Below the pieces are notes generated by a model. That model did not search any database and was not told the DNA's origin. It saw only the letters and a program-made list of their open reading frames with translations. A stretch of 64,000 nucleotides of DNA from Roseinatronobacter monicus (GTDB lineage: Bacteria > Pseudomonadota > Alphaproteobacteria > Rhodobacterales > Rhodobacteraceae): assembly GCF_006716865.1 (NCBI RefSeq), contig NZ_VFPT01000001.1, forward strand, positions 3,405,001-3,469,000, written 5' to 3'. Each line of letters opens with the position of its first letter. Position 1 is the stretch's first letter. Made by a program: the position numbers and the translations under genes. Positions 51,237 to 59,840 of the stretch are shown piece by piece.

Positions 51237-53273
51237 TCAGATATCTTTGACCAGCCGCAACGCGTCATAAATCGCGGCATGGGTATTGCGGGCGGCGACA
51301 GCGTCGCCGATGCGGTAGAGGGCAAAACTTGCGTCCGTATTCGGACCATCGGGTTGGGGGCGGCCTTCGACAAAAGCATCCTGATCCAGCGCGCCAAGGT
51401 TGCGCGAGCGGGGTTTGAGGTCGAAATACACCTCATCCATCGGCAGGGTGCCATGATTGACCACGACCTGATCGAAATCGCGCCGCTCGGTATGGCTGGA
51501 ATAGTCCGTGCCAATCACAGCCGTCAGCATATTGCCCGATTTCACCACATCGCGCAGGCGGTAGGTGACGGTGAAGCGCGTGTCTAGTTCTTGCAGGCTG
51601 CGCATATAGGGCACCAGGTTCATCGCCATCACATCGGGGGCGAAGCTGCGGTCCGGGGTCATGATTTCAACATGCGCGCCGGTTTTGGCGATAAGTTCGG
51701 CGGCTTGCAGCCCCGCATGATCGCCCGCGTCATCATAGACCAGAACGCGCGTGCCCGGTTTCACATCGCCTGCGATAATATCCCATGAACTGACCACATG
51801 GGCGTTGCCGGTGGCGCAAACTTCAGTATGGGGCAGACCGCCTGTGGCGATGATGACGACATCGGGGTTCAGGGCCGTGACGTCATCCGCCTCGGCATAG
51901 GTGTTGAAGTGAAACACCACGTCGCGCGCGGCACATTGGGCCATGCGCCAGTCGATAATGCCGATCATCTCGCGGCGGCGCGGGCTTTTGGCGGTCAGGC
52001 GGATTTGCCCGCCGGGGTCTGGCTGTGCCTCGAACACCACCACATCATGCCCGCGTTCTGCGGCGACGCGCGCGGCTTCTACCCCTGCCGGACCCGCACC
52101 GACAATCACCACCTTCTTGCGCACAGGTGCGGGGGCCACCTCATGCGGCATGGTCAATTCGCGGCCCGTGGCGGGGTTATGCAGGCAGAGCGCATCACCA
52201 GCGGCATAAATCCGGTCAAGGCAGTAATTCGCGCCGACACAGGGGCGGATGTCATGCTCGCGCCCCTCAACGATCTTTTGCACGATCATCGGGTCGGCCA
52301 TATGCGCGCGGGTCATGCCCACCATATCCAACAGGCCGGAACTGATCGCATGGCGCGCGGTTGCCACATCGGGGATGCGCGCGGCGTGAAAGGTGGGCAT
52401 ACCGGTTTCGCGCCGGATTGTGCCTGCGAAATCTAAGTGCGGCGCGGATGCCATGCCCTGCACCGGAATGACATCCGTTAGGCCCGCATCGGTGTCGATA
52501 TGGCCACGAATGACATTCAGGAAATCGACCTTGCCGCTGTCAGCCAGCTTGCGCGAGATCTCCAGCCCCTCGGCCACGGAGATCCCGCCCTCCAGCGTTT
52601 CATCGGCGGTGTAGCGGATGCCGACGATGAACTCAGCGCCCACCCGCGCGCGGATGGCGTCCAGCACTTCCCAAGTGAAACGCAAGCGGTTGTCCAGATC
52701 GCCGCCATAGGGGCCGTCCAGCGTGTTGGTCAGGGGCGACCAGAACTGGTCCATCAAATGGCCATAGGCCTGCAATTCAATGCCATCCATGCCGCCTGCC
52801 TGCATGCGCTCGGCGGCATCGGCGTAATCGGTAATGATGCGGGCAATGTCCCAGTCTTCCAACTGCTTGGGAAAGGCGCGGTGCGCGGCTTCGCGCTGGT
52901 GGCTGGGGCTGACAGCGGTCAGCCAGTCGCCCTTGGCCCAATGGGTGCGTCGCCCCAGATGGGTCAACTGGATCATGACTGCGCAGCCATGCTCATGGCA
53001 GGCATCGGTCAGCCGCCTGATCCAGGGCACAACCTCATCCTTATAGGCCAGAATGTTATTGAAGACGGGCGGCGAGTTGCGCGACACGGCGGCAGACCCT
53101 GCGGTCATTGTCAGCGCCACCCCTGCTTTCGCGCGCACCTCATGATAGGCGCGGTAGCGGTCCTTGGGCATACCATCTTCGGGATAGGCGGGTTCATGCG
53201 CTGTGGTCATGATCCGGTTGCGCAAGGTCAGGTGCTTCAGGCGGTAAGGCTGCAAGAGGGGATCGTTCGACAT
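51237..53273 (-). CDS. NADH:flavin oxidoreductase, dimethylglycine demethylase-like (DgcA)
   Basis: 678 residues, as in DgcA. The N-terminal TIM barrel of the old yellow enzyme type (YRLKHLTLRNRIMTTAHEPAYPEDG, GGMDGIELQAYGHLMDQFWSPLTN) binds FMN. A 4Fe-4S loop follows (RPCVGANYCLDRIYAAGDALCLHNP). The C-terminal half is FAD/NAD Rossmann (VVIVGAGPAGVEAARVAAERGH, DPGGQIRLTA). With gbcA-gbcB it would take dimethylglycine to sarcosine. Alternatively it is a stachydrine demethylase paralogue (StcD). dgcB and sarcosine genes are not here. Confidence 0.82.
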   Translation of the reverse strand: MSNDPLLQPYRLKHLTLRNRIMTTAHEPAYPEDGMPKDRYRAYHEVRAKAGVALTMTAGSAAVSRNSPPVFNNILAYKDEVVPWIRRLTDACHEHGCAVMIQLTHLGRRTHWAKGDWLTAVSPSHQREAAHRAFPKQLEDWDIARIITDYADAAERMQAGGMDGIELQAYGHLMDQFWSPLTNTLDGPYGGDLDNRLRFTWEVLDAIRARVGAEFIVGIRYTADETLEGGISVAEGLEISRKLADSGKVDFLNVIRGHIDTDAGLTDVIPVQGMASAPHLDFAGTIRRETGMPTFHAARIPDVATARHAISSGLLDMVGMTRAHMADPMIVQKIVEGREHDIRPCVGANYCLDRIYAAGDALCLHNPATGRELTMPHEVAPAPVRKKVVIVGAGPAGVEAARVAAERGHDVVVFEAQPDPGGQIRLTAKSPRRREMIGIIDWRMAQCAARDVVFHFNTYAEADDVTALNPDVVIIATGGLPHTEVCATGNAHVVSSWDIIAGDVKPGTRVLVYDDAGDHAGLQAAELIAKTGAHVEIMTPDRSFAPDVMAMNLVPYMRSLQELDTRFTVTYRLRDVVKSGNMLTAVIGTDYSSHTERRDFDQVVVNHGTLPMDEVYFDLKPRSRNLGALDQDAFVEGRPQPDGPNTDASFALYRIGDAVAARNTHAAIYDALRLVKDI

Positions 53274-53460
53274 GGGACGCGACCTTGTGGCTGACTGCTC
53301 GGGCCCAATTTGCTGTGATTGGCGAAACCCACACGCCGCACAGCGGCATATTGGTGGCTGTCAGCGGCATTTCACAAGGATATGTACGAATTTACGCGCG
53401 TATGCGGGTGTCATCTTATGCCCCGGACGAAGCAATGCAGAAACGCGGGCCTGCCCATGC

Positions 53461-53482
53461 AAAAGGGGGCCAACCGGCCCTC
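53461..53482 (-). terminator. Intrinsic terminator of the 53510-53995 gene
   Basis: On the minus strand GAGGGCC-GGTT-GGCCCCC then TTTT. It lies 28 bases past that gene's stop. The rest of 53274-53509 shows nothing else. Confidence 0.75.
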
Positions 53483-53509
53483 TGTCAATCTGTTCATTGC
53501 AGCCTTTGG

Positions 53510-53995
53510 TTATTCGAGTCGTTCGACAACATTCTCTGCAAAGCTGCTGACCAGAGTTTCATAGGCCATTTCCGGTTCCATCTGCGCCACGATAACCGGT
53601 GTGCCGCTCTCGTCTGCGACAGTCATGCCTTCAATGCTGACGCTTAATTCAAAACTGTTGAATTCAGCGTTGTTTTCCAGATTGATTACATGAATACGCC
53701 CGATCAGCGCCGCGTTCTCCATTGAAAAGGTGGCGTCCGCCGCATCATTGATCGAAAAGCTCTCGATGTTGACGACAACGCGCGCGCCCTCATCGACGAT
53801 CTCATCTGCCACAAGCTCAAGGATTGCAGATTCCAGATCAGCTTCGAGAGTATTCCAGAATTCCGCAGCCTGTGGATTTTCGATTGTGGTCAGATCGGCT
53901 GACACATCTACTTCCGAGATATCCAACGCGCTGGCAAGCGACGTTGTGCCCAGCAGCGCAATAAGGCCAGAAGCCAGTATTTTCCGCAGTTTCAT
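53510..53995 (-). CDS. Secreted protein of unknown function
   Basis: 161 residues. ATG 53995 has AAGGA six bases upstream. A signal peptide (KLRKILASGLIALLGTTSLASA, cleavage near residue 23) is followed by an acidic beta/alpha-like body, DISEVDVSADLTTIENPQAAEFWNTL, with no cysteine. It lies 106 bases past the stop of the OmpA-like gene on the same strand, with a hairpin between. I recognise no family; a periplasmic or outer-membrane associated role is inferred only from the signal peptide and neighbours. Confidence 0.8.
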   Translation of the reverse strand: MKLRKILASGLIALLGTTSLASALDISEVDVSADLTTIENPQAAEFWNTLEADLESAILELVADEIVDEGARVVVNIESFSINDAADATFSMENAALIGRIHVINLENNAEFNSFELSVSIEGMTVADESGTPVIVAQMEPEMAYETLVSSFAENVVERLE

Positions 53996-54084
53996 CTCAT
54001 GTCCTTTCAAGTTGGGTGTTCGGATAAACCCAGACAGGATGTAAACTCGGTTTGACGTGATTAGTTCCGCTTTGGTCGATCATA

Positions 54085-54112
54085 CAGGCGGCCCAACCAA
54101 GTGGGCCGCCTG
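54085..54112 (-). terminator. Hairpin after the OmpA-like gene
   Basis: CAGGCGGCCCA and TGGGCCGCCTG are perfect 11-bp arms around a 6-base loop, 20 bases past the OmpA-like stop. There is no T-run on the minus strand, so it may stabilise or attenuate rather than fully terminate. Confidence 0.55.
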
Positions 54113-54132
54113 TTTATTACAGCGCTGCGCGC

Positions 54133-56226
54133 TTAATTCGCCGCGATCTGGCGCAGCAGCGGTGTGATCCGGCGCACAGTTGCACGGCGGTTGCGTTGCT
54201 CTGCTGCTTGCGTCTGCACCTTCAGGAACTCTTCGCCATAGCCCTGCACAATCAGGTTTTCAGGCGGGATGCGGAACGCTTCGGTCAGGGCAAGCGCCAC
54301 GGATTCTGCGCGCCGGTCCGACAGGGCAAGGTTGTAGCTTGCGCTGCCCACTGCATCGGTATGTCCTTCGATCAGGAATATTTCACGCGGGTTCTCGAAC
54401 AGCATTTCCTCGATCAGGATGCCCAGCCGCACAAGGCTGCGCGCCTGCTTTGCCGGGATCGCCGCAGAGCCGGTGGCGAAGGTTACAGTATCGAGATCAA
54501 TCGCCGGAACAAGGCTGCGCACCTGCTCGATCTCGCGGATCTGGCGCAGGCTAAAGGTCCGGCCTGCGTCAAACGTCATGTCTTCGCGCAAGGCTGCGCG
54601 CAAGGCAACCTGATCGCTTTCTGCGACTGACAGGCGACGTGGGGCAGGACGCTGGGTTTGCAACTGGCGGACATCGACCACCTGCGCTGGTTCCAGATCA
54701 TCAAACAACTCGTATTGTGTACCATCTGGATAGATGGCGGCACGGCGCACGACCCGTCCGCGCGAATCCCGGATTGTTTCGACCCGAGAACCGTCAGCCC
54801 GTTCCAGGAAAGTGCGCGATGACCCGTCCGAAAAGGTTTCGGTGCGCACAGTTGCGCCGGGTTGGCGCAGCAGGGCATCATCGTCCTTATAAACAGTGTA
54901 TCCGCGCGCGCCCTCAACGATTACGCGGTCACCGGTATTGGCCACCACACGGTCACCACTGCGCAGCACTGCGCCGACAGCAACAGCGCCCAGACCCAGC
55001 AGCAACGCGCTTTCAAGGTTGCTCAGGCCGCTGCGTCCGCCGTCTTGCGTTCCGCTTGGGGCTGTTTCACCAAGGGCAGTTGCGAAGTCTTGCGCGCTGG
55101 TCCGGACGGATTCCGCATCCAGCGTCTCTTCAACCAATCCCTCAGATGCTGCTTCAGCTTCCTGCGTCGCCGCAACGGGCGCTTCTTGCTCTTCATCAAC
55201 GGTCGGGTCGGTCAACTCTGCATCATCTTCTGCTTCGGCCAGGGCTGTTGCTTCCGCTTCCGCTTCTGCCTCGGCCTGAGCTTCCAGCTCTGCTTCTTCG
55301 GCGGCCTCTTCTTCGGCCTCCTCAGCGGCAATTGCTTCGGCTTCTGCCTCGGCTTCGGCTTCTGCCTCGGCCTGAGCATCGAGTTCTGCTTGCTCGGCGG
55401 CCTCTTCCTCGGCTTCCTCAGCGGCAAGTGCTTCGGCTTCGGCTTCGGCTTCGGCTTCTGCCTCGGCCTGAGCATCGAGTTCTGCTTGCTCGGCGGCCTC
55501 TTCTTCGGCCTCCTCAGCGGCAAGTGCTTCGGCATCTGCCTCGGCTTCGGCATCTGCCTCGGCCTGAGCATCGAGTTCTGCTTGCTCGGCGGCCGCTTCT
55601 TCGGCCTCCTCAGCGGCAAGCGCCTCGGATTCGGCCGCAGCTTCCGCTTCTGCCTCGGCCTGAGCTTCGAGTTCTGCTTGCTCGGCGGCCGCTTCTTCGG
55701 CTTCCTCAGCGGCAAGTGCTTCGGCTTCTGCCTCGGCGGCCGCTTCTTCGGCCTCCTCAGCGGCAAGCGCCTCGGCTTCGGCCGCAGCTTCCGCCGCCGC
55801 CAGTGCCTCAGCCTCCGCTGCTTCGGCTTCGGCGCGGAGCGCTTCAGCTTGTGCTTCAGCCTCGGCCGCCTCGGCTGAGATGCGTTCAGCTTCGGCCAGT
55901 GCCGCTTCCAATGCTTCGGCCTCTGCTTCTTCTTGTTGCAGGCGCTCGGCTTCGGCTTGGGCCTCGGCGGCTTCTTCTTCGATCAGCCGTGCTGCATCTT
56001 CGGCTTCTGCGGCCAGTCGCGCAGCTTCGCTTGCAGCGAATTCAGCCCGTTCCTGCGGAGTAGAGCCGTCTTCCGGCTCGCCTTCGGGGCAGGGTGGTTG
56101 GGTTTCATCAAGGCAAAGCAACTCGGCTTCCTGCGCCCAGGCGGACGAGATGAGCACGGGGTGGGGCAACAGCAGCGACAGGCTGGTAACAAGCGCCGTA
56201 GTGGCCTTTAGCGGTGTGACAGGCAT
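54133..56226 (-). CDS. OmpA-family protein with long Ala/Glu-rich coiled coil
   Basis: 697 residues. ATG 56226 is chosen for AAAGGAAG upstream and the signal peptide that follows (ALVTSLSLLLPHPVLISSAWA). Residues about 60-340 are an Ala/Glu/Gln coiled coil built partly from 32-residue repeats. A glycine-containing hydrophobic stretch (SALLLGLGAVAVGAVL) and a beta-rich part (VVANTGDRVIVEGARGYTVYKDD) lead to a C-terminal OmpA domain (VTFATGSAAIPAKQARSL, IEGHTDAVGSASYNLALSDRRA) that binds peptidoglycan. It resembles proteins that tie the outer membrane to the wall across a wide periplasm. No C-terminal barrel or lipobox is seen. Confidence 0.85.
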   Translation of the reverse strand: MPVTPLKATTALVTSLSLLLPHPVLISSAWAQEAELLCLDETQPPCPEGEPEDGSTPQERAEFAASEAARLAAEAEDAARLIEEEAAEAQAEAERLQQEEAEAEALEAALAEAERISAEAAEAEAQAEALRAEAEAAEAEALAAAEAAAEAEALAAEEAEEAAAEAEAEALAAEEAEEAAAEQAELEAQAEAEAEAAAESEALAAEEAEEAAAEQAELDAQAEADAEAEADAEALAAEEAEEEAAEQAELDAQAEAEAEAEAEAEALAAEEAEEEAAEQAELDAQAEAEAEAEAEAEAIAAEEAEEEAAEEAELEAQAEAEAEAEATALAEAEDDAELTDPTVDEEQEAPVAATQEAEAASEGLVEETLDAESVRTSAQDFATALGETAPSGTQDGGRSGLSNLESALLLGLGAVAVGAVLRSGDRVVANTGDRVIVEGARGYTVYKDDDALLRQPGATVRTETFSDGSSRTFLERADGSRVETIRDSRGRVVRRAAIYPDGTQYELFDDLEPAQVVDVRQLQTQRPAPRRLSVAESDQVALRAALREDMTFDAGRTFSLRQIREIEQVRSLVPAIDLDTVTFATGSAAIPAKQARSLVRLGILIEEMLFENPREIFLIEGHTDAVGSASYNLALSDRRAESVALALTEAFRIPPENLIVQGYGEEFLKVQTQAAEQRNRRATVRRITPLLRQIAAN
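55234..55760 (-). repeat. 96-bp in-frame tandem repeat in the OmpA-like gene
   Basis: The core CTCAGCGGCA (plus strand) recurs at 55321, 55417, 55513, 55609 and 55705, exactly every 96 bp, then at 55756 (51 bp). Each unit encodes 32 residues of the type EALAAEEAEEEAAEQAELDA plus an (AE)n tail, with substitutions such as AD for AE. Confidence 0.9.
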
Positions 56227-56455
56227 TGTTTCTTCCTTTGTTTTTGAGCCGACGCGGTGACAGCACCCTAACCGGGGCTGAGCGACCAGCGAAAGCACAG
56301 ACGCGTTCATGGTGTCTATATAACGCTGTGCGTCAATGTTTGACGCATGCCGAAATACTACCTCACCAAGACGTGTTATCCAAAAACAGTGGGTTTTGCG
56401 CCGCTGGGCACGGTGCAAAACCTAAATGATTGTGGTGAAAAAGCGTGTCTGGCGA

Positions 56456-56983
56456 TCAGTAGAATTGCTGACAGTCTTCGGGCAGCAAATAGACGCGCTG
56501 AAACAGATTTCCGGCGCCATCTTCAAAACTGTTGCGCAAGGTGACGCCCATTCCGAACATCTCGCGCCCTTCGGTACAGATCGTCTCGGCACGGGATTCG
56601 ATCAGGCTGCGCATCTCGTCGGCAGAACTGCGGGCATCAGCGGCGGTTGTGACGTAATTATATTCCATGATCCGCATGCGTGGTACAAACAGCGCATCGG
56701 TCAGGGTCAGCGTGTCGGTCACTGCTGACGGCAGGCTTTCGCGGGCGTCAGCGGCCATTTCCTCTAGCAGGGCTTCTTCGTCGGGTGCCTCGGCTTCTGT
56801 ATCTGACGGGGTGATCGCTTCGGGTGCAACGGGCGCTGCTTGGGGTTCGGGTTCCGGCGCGGGGGCAGATGCCGCAGGTTCAGAGGCCGGTTCTGGCGCA
56901 GGCGGGGTGTCTGCCGGGACCAGCAGGAAATACGCGACCACCACTGCGACCAACGCGCCAAGGCCGATTAGGTATTTCATCAT
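56456..56983 (-). CDS. Membrane-anchored protein of unknown function
   Basis: 175 residues; ATG 56983 follows AGGAG. One membrane anchor (YLIGLGALVAVVVAYFLLV) is followed by a Pro/Ala/Glu linker (about 25-60) and a C-terminal domain of about 110 residues with two cysteines (ETICTEGREMFGMG and LLPEDCQQFY), probably periplasmic. No family is recognised. It lies 230 bp upstream of the OmpA-like gene on the same strand. The 216-bp gap to rnd shows nothing else. Confidence 0.78.
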   Translation of the reverse strand: MMKYLIGLGALVAVVVAYFLLVPADTPPAPEPASEPAASAPAPEPEPQAAPVAPEAITPSDTEAEAPDEEALLEEMAADARESLPSAVTDTLTLTDALFVPRMRIMEYNYVTTAADARSSADEMRSLIESRAETICTEGREMFGMGVTLRNSFEDGAGNLFQRVYLLPEDCQQFY

Positions 56984-57229
56984 TTCAATCACTCCTGCTG
57001 CCGCGACTGCCAAAAACCTATAGGTTTCTGCGCGAGAGGCAAGGGCACATCACCCTGCGATGCCGCGGGAGTGACTGGCCGGTCTTGTCGATCTGCGCTG
57101 TGTTTGGCATATGGGATCAAGCAGCATTGCAGGGTGGGGACAAATGTCACGCAGCGTCCGCACGGGGCTTTCCAATACGGCGCATATTGCCTATGCAAAT
57201 GCAACAGGACCAGCAGTCAGGCAAATTCT

Positions 57230-58405
57230 ATGGATCTGATCACCACGACCGAAGATCTGGCGCGCTTTTGTGCGCTTGCACATGATGCCCCATATGTGAC
57301 GATTGACACGGAATTCCTGCGCGAGCGCACATATTACGCCAAGCTGTGCCTGCTTCAGATGGCCTTGCCAGGTGATGACGGGCCGGAAACGGGGCCGGCG
57401 GTTCTGGTTGACCCGATGGCCAAAGGGCTGTCGCTGGAGCCGTTCTACACCCTTTTGCGCGACACCAGCACCGTCAAAGTGCTGCATGCCGCACGGCAGG
57501 ATCTGGAGATTTTCCTGATCGAAGGGCGCACCCTGCCACAGCCGCTATTCGACACCCAGATCGCCGCTATGGTCTGCGGGTTTGGCGACCAGATCGGATA
57601 TGAAACACTGGTGCGCAAACTGACGCGCGGCAGTGTCGACAAAACCTCGCGCTTCACGGACTGGTCGCGCCGGCCCCTGAGTGATGCGCAACTGGGCTAT
57701 GCGCTGGCCGATGTGACACATCTGCGCGTGATCTATGAAAAGCTGGCCGCAAAGCTGGAAGAGACGGGCCGCGCAAGCTGGGTTGCCGAAGAACTTGCGA
57801 CGCTGGATGATCCGGCAACTTACATTACCCTGCCGGAAGATGCGTGGAAACGGGTCAAAACACGCAATGATTCCGGGCGGTTTCTGGCGATTGTGCGCGA
57901 ATTGGCAAGCTTCCGCGAAAGCCATGCGCAACTGAACAATGTCCCGCGCTCTCGGATTTACAAAGATGATGCGCTGCTGGAGCTGGCCTCGTTGAAGCCG
58001 CAGAACGCGGATGATCTGGGGCGCACGCGTTTGCTGTTGCGCGAGGCCCGCAAGGGAGAGATTGCGCAAGGTATTCTGGACGCTGTCGGGCGCGGGCTGG
58101 CTTGTCCGCCGGAGAATTTCCCCAAATCCGAGAATGGCCGCGAAAACCTACAGGTCAACCCCGCGCTGGCCGATCTGTTGCGGGTCTTGCTCAAGGCAAA
58201 ATCCGACGCGACCGGTGTGGCGTCTAAGCTGATCGCTTCGGCGGCGGATCTGGACGCGCTTGCAGCAGGTGCGCGCGATGTGCCCGCGCTGGCTGGCTGG
58301 CGCGCTGTGGTGTTTGGCCATGACGCCCTAAGCCTGTGCAATGGAGAGGTCGGATTGGCCGTACGCGGCGAGCGGGTCGAGGTGATAGCGCTGCCGCAGT
58401 CGTGA
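57230..58405 (+). CDS. rnd: Ribonuclease D
   Basis: 391 residues from ATG 57230. The DEDDy exonuclease motifs: VTIDTEFLRERTYYAKLCLLQ, LHAARQDLEIF, and QLGYALADVTHLRVIYEKL with the tyrosine. An HRDC domain follows (VLLKAKSDATGVASKLIASAADLDALAAG region). It trims stable RNA 3' ends. The open frame reaches upstream to 57071 but has no conserved N-terminus. Confidence 0.95.
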   Translation: MDLITTTEDLARFCALAHDAPYVTIDTEFLRERTYYAKLCLLQMALPGDDGPETGPAVLVDPMAKGLSLEPFYTLLRDTSTVKVLHAARQDLEIFLIEGRTLPQPLFDTQIAAMVCGFGDQIGYETLVRKLTRGSVDKTSRFTDWSRRPLSDAQLGYALADVTHLRVIYEKLAAKLEETGRASWVAEELATLDDPATYITLPEDAWKRVKTRNDSGRFLAIVRELASFRESHAQLNNVPRSRIYKDDALLELASLKPQNADDLGRTRLLLREARKGEIAQGILDAVGRGLACPPENFPKSENGRENLQVNPALADLLRVLLKAKSDATGVASKLIASAADLDALAAGARDVPALAGWRAVVFGHDALSLCNGEVGLAVRGERVEVIALPQS

Positions 58406-58463
58406 CGTTTGAGTAGCCACCTGTCCGGGCTTTCTGCGCCGTTGCGAAGCTTTACGGGATCAC

Positions 58464-59690
58464 TCAGATCGGCAAGCCCCGCATCAGGCGCGGCAGATCG
58501 CCTGTCAGGCCTGCCGCTTCGCGGATGAAGCGGCGGCGCAGGCTGGGCATTGCGGAAATCGCGCCCATGCCCAGATCGCGCAGCCCGCGTATCAGCGGGT
58601 TGTCGTTGGAAAACAGCTTGTTCACGCTGTCCGTGCCCACGGCCATCATCATCGTGTCAAAGCGGCGCCATTGCTGGTAGCGTTCCAGAACCAGGGGGTT
58701 GGCGAAGTCTTCGCCGCGTCGCATGGCCTCGATCAGCACTTCGGCGAGGGCGGCGACATCGCGCAGCCCGAAATTGAACCCCTGTCCTGCAATCGGGTGC
58801 ATCCCATGCGCGGCATCGCCCACCAGCGCTAGACGTGGGCCAATGAAACTGTTGGCGATGGTCAGTTTCAGCGGATAGGCGAAGCGCTTGCCTGCCAATG
58901 AAATCTCGCCCAGAAACTCGCCAAAGCGGGGGCGCAAGGCTTCCAGATAGGCCGTGTCATCCAGCGCGTGGATAGCGGCGGCTGTTTGAGTGCGTTCTGT
59001 CCACACGATGGAAGAGCGGTTGCCCGGCAGCGGCAAAATCGCCAACGGGCCCGCGGGCATAAAGAACTGATGCGCGCAGCCGTTATGGGGCAATTCATGC
59101 GCAACGGCACAAACCAGCCCGGTCTGGCCATAGTCCCAGCCTGTGCGCTTGATGCCCGCGCGCTGTGCTGTCGGGCTATCGCGCCCGTCGCACCCGACAA
59201 GAAGGCGCGCACGGAATGTCTTGGCGCTTTCAGTGGTGACAGTCGCGCCCTGTGCGTCGATCTGCTGCGCGATAACGCGCGCGTCAGAGACATGCGTGAT
59301 AAGGGGCTCACGGTCCATCGCCGCCAGCAAGGCGGGGCGCAGAATGCGATCCTCCAACATGTGGCCCATCGGCCCTTCTTCAATCTCGGCGTGATCGAAG
59401 TGCATAAACAGGGGTGCGGCCCCTTCGGTCGGTCGCCCATCGCTGGCCTTGATCTGCAAGATGGGCTGCGTCTGGTCTACCACATCGGCCCAGACGCCCA
59501 AACCTGCCAGAACGCGGGTTGACGCAATCGCCAGTGAATAGGATCGGCCATCGAATTCGGGGGCTGCACGGGTGTCGCGGGGCAGTGCATCCACAACAGT
59601 GACGCGCAAGCCACCCTGTGCCAGCGCCAAAGCCAGTGAGGGGCCATTCAACCCGCCGCCTACGATCAGAATATCTGTGTCATGTGTCAT
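58464..59690 (-). CDS. UbiH/UbiF/COQ6-type FAD monooxygenase
   Basis: 408 residues from ATG 59690. ILIVGGGLNGPSLALALAQGG binds FAD, VGCDGRDSPTAQRAG is the DG motif, and LVGDAAHGMHPIAGQGFNFGLRDVAAL the GD motif. These enzymes hydroxylate the ring in ubiquinone synthesis; which carbon (UbiH, UbiF, UbiI or UbiL-like) cannot be settled by eye. It diverges from the amidase gene. Confidence 0.9.
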   Translation of the reverse strand: MTHDTDILIVGGGLNGPSLALALAQGGLRVTVVDALPRDTRAAPEFDGRSYSLAIASTRVLAGLGVWADVVDQTQPILQIKASDGRPTEGAAPLFMHFDHAEIEEGPMGHMLEDRILRPALLAAMDREPLITHVSDARVIAQQIDAQGATVTTESAKTFRARLLVGCDGRDSPTAQRAGIKRTGWDYGQTGLVCAVAHELPHNGCAHQFFMPAGPLAILPLPGNRSSIVWTERTQTAAAIHALDDTAYLEALRPRFGEFLGEISLAGKRFAYPLKLTIANSFIGPRLALVGDAAHGMHPIAGQGFNFGLRDVAALAEVLIEAMRRGEDFANPLVLERYQQWRRFDTMMMAVGTDSVNKLFSNDNPLIRGLRDLGMGAISAMPSLRRRFIREAAGLTGDLPRLMRGLPI

Positions 59691-59840
59691 GGTGCAACTA
59701 TGCCATCCAACCACCCAAAGTCCATGCGTCAAAAGGGGCAATGCGCTGGCTTTCGCCGTGCGCCGGTTCGAATGCCCCTTGACATGGACATGCGCCAGAT
59801 AGTCCCTTTGCGCCCAATGGAAACGCTGCGCGAGGGACAA

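Noticed and set aside
55234..55760. 96-bp periodicity as a CRISPR array
   Set aside because: Units are continuous in-frame coding repeats without unique spacers, and no cas genes are present.
54639..56063. Long ORFs in other frames over the Ala/Glu repeats (Leu/Arg/Pro-rich on +, Arg/Pro/Lys-rich on -)
   Set aside because: They arise from the 96-bp coding repeat read in other frames; no start site or domain supports them.
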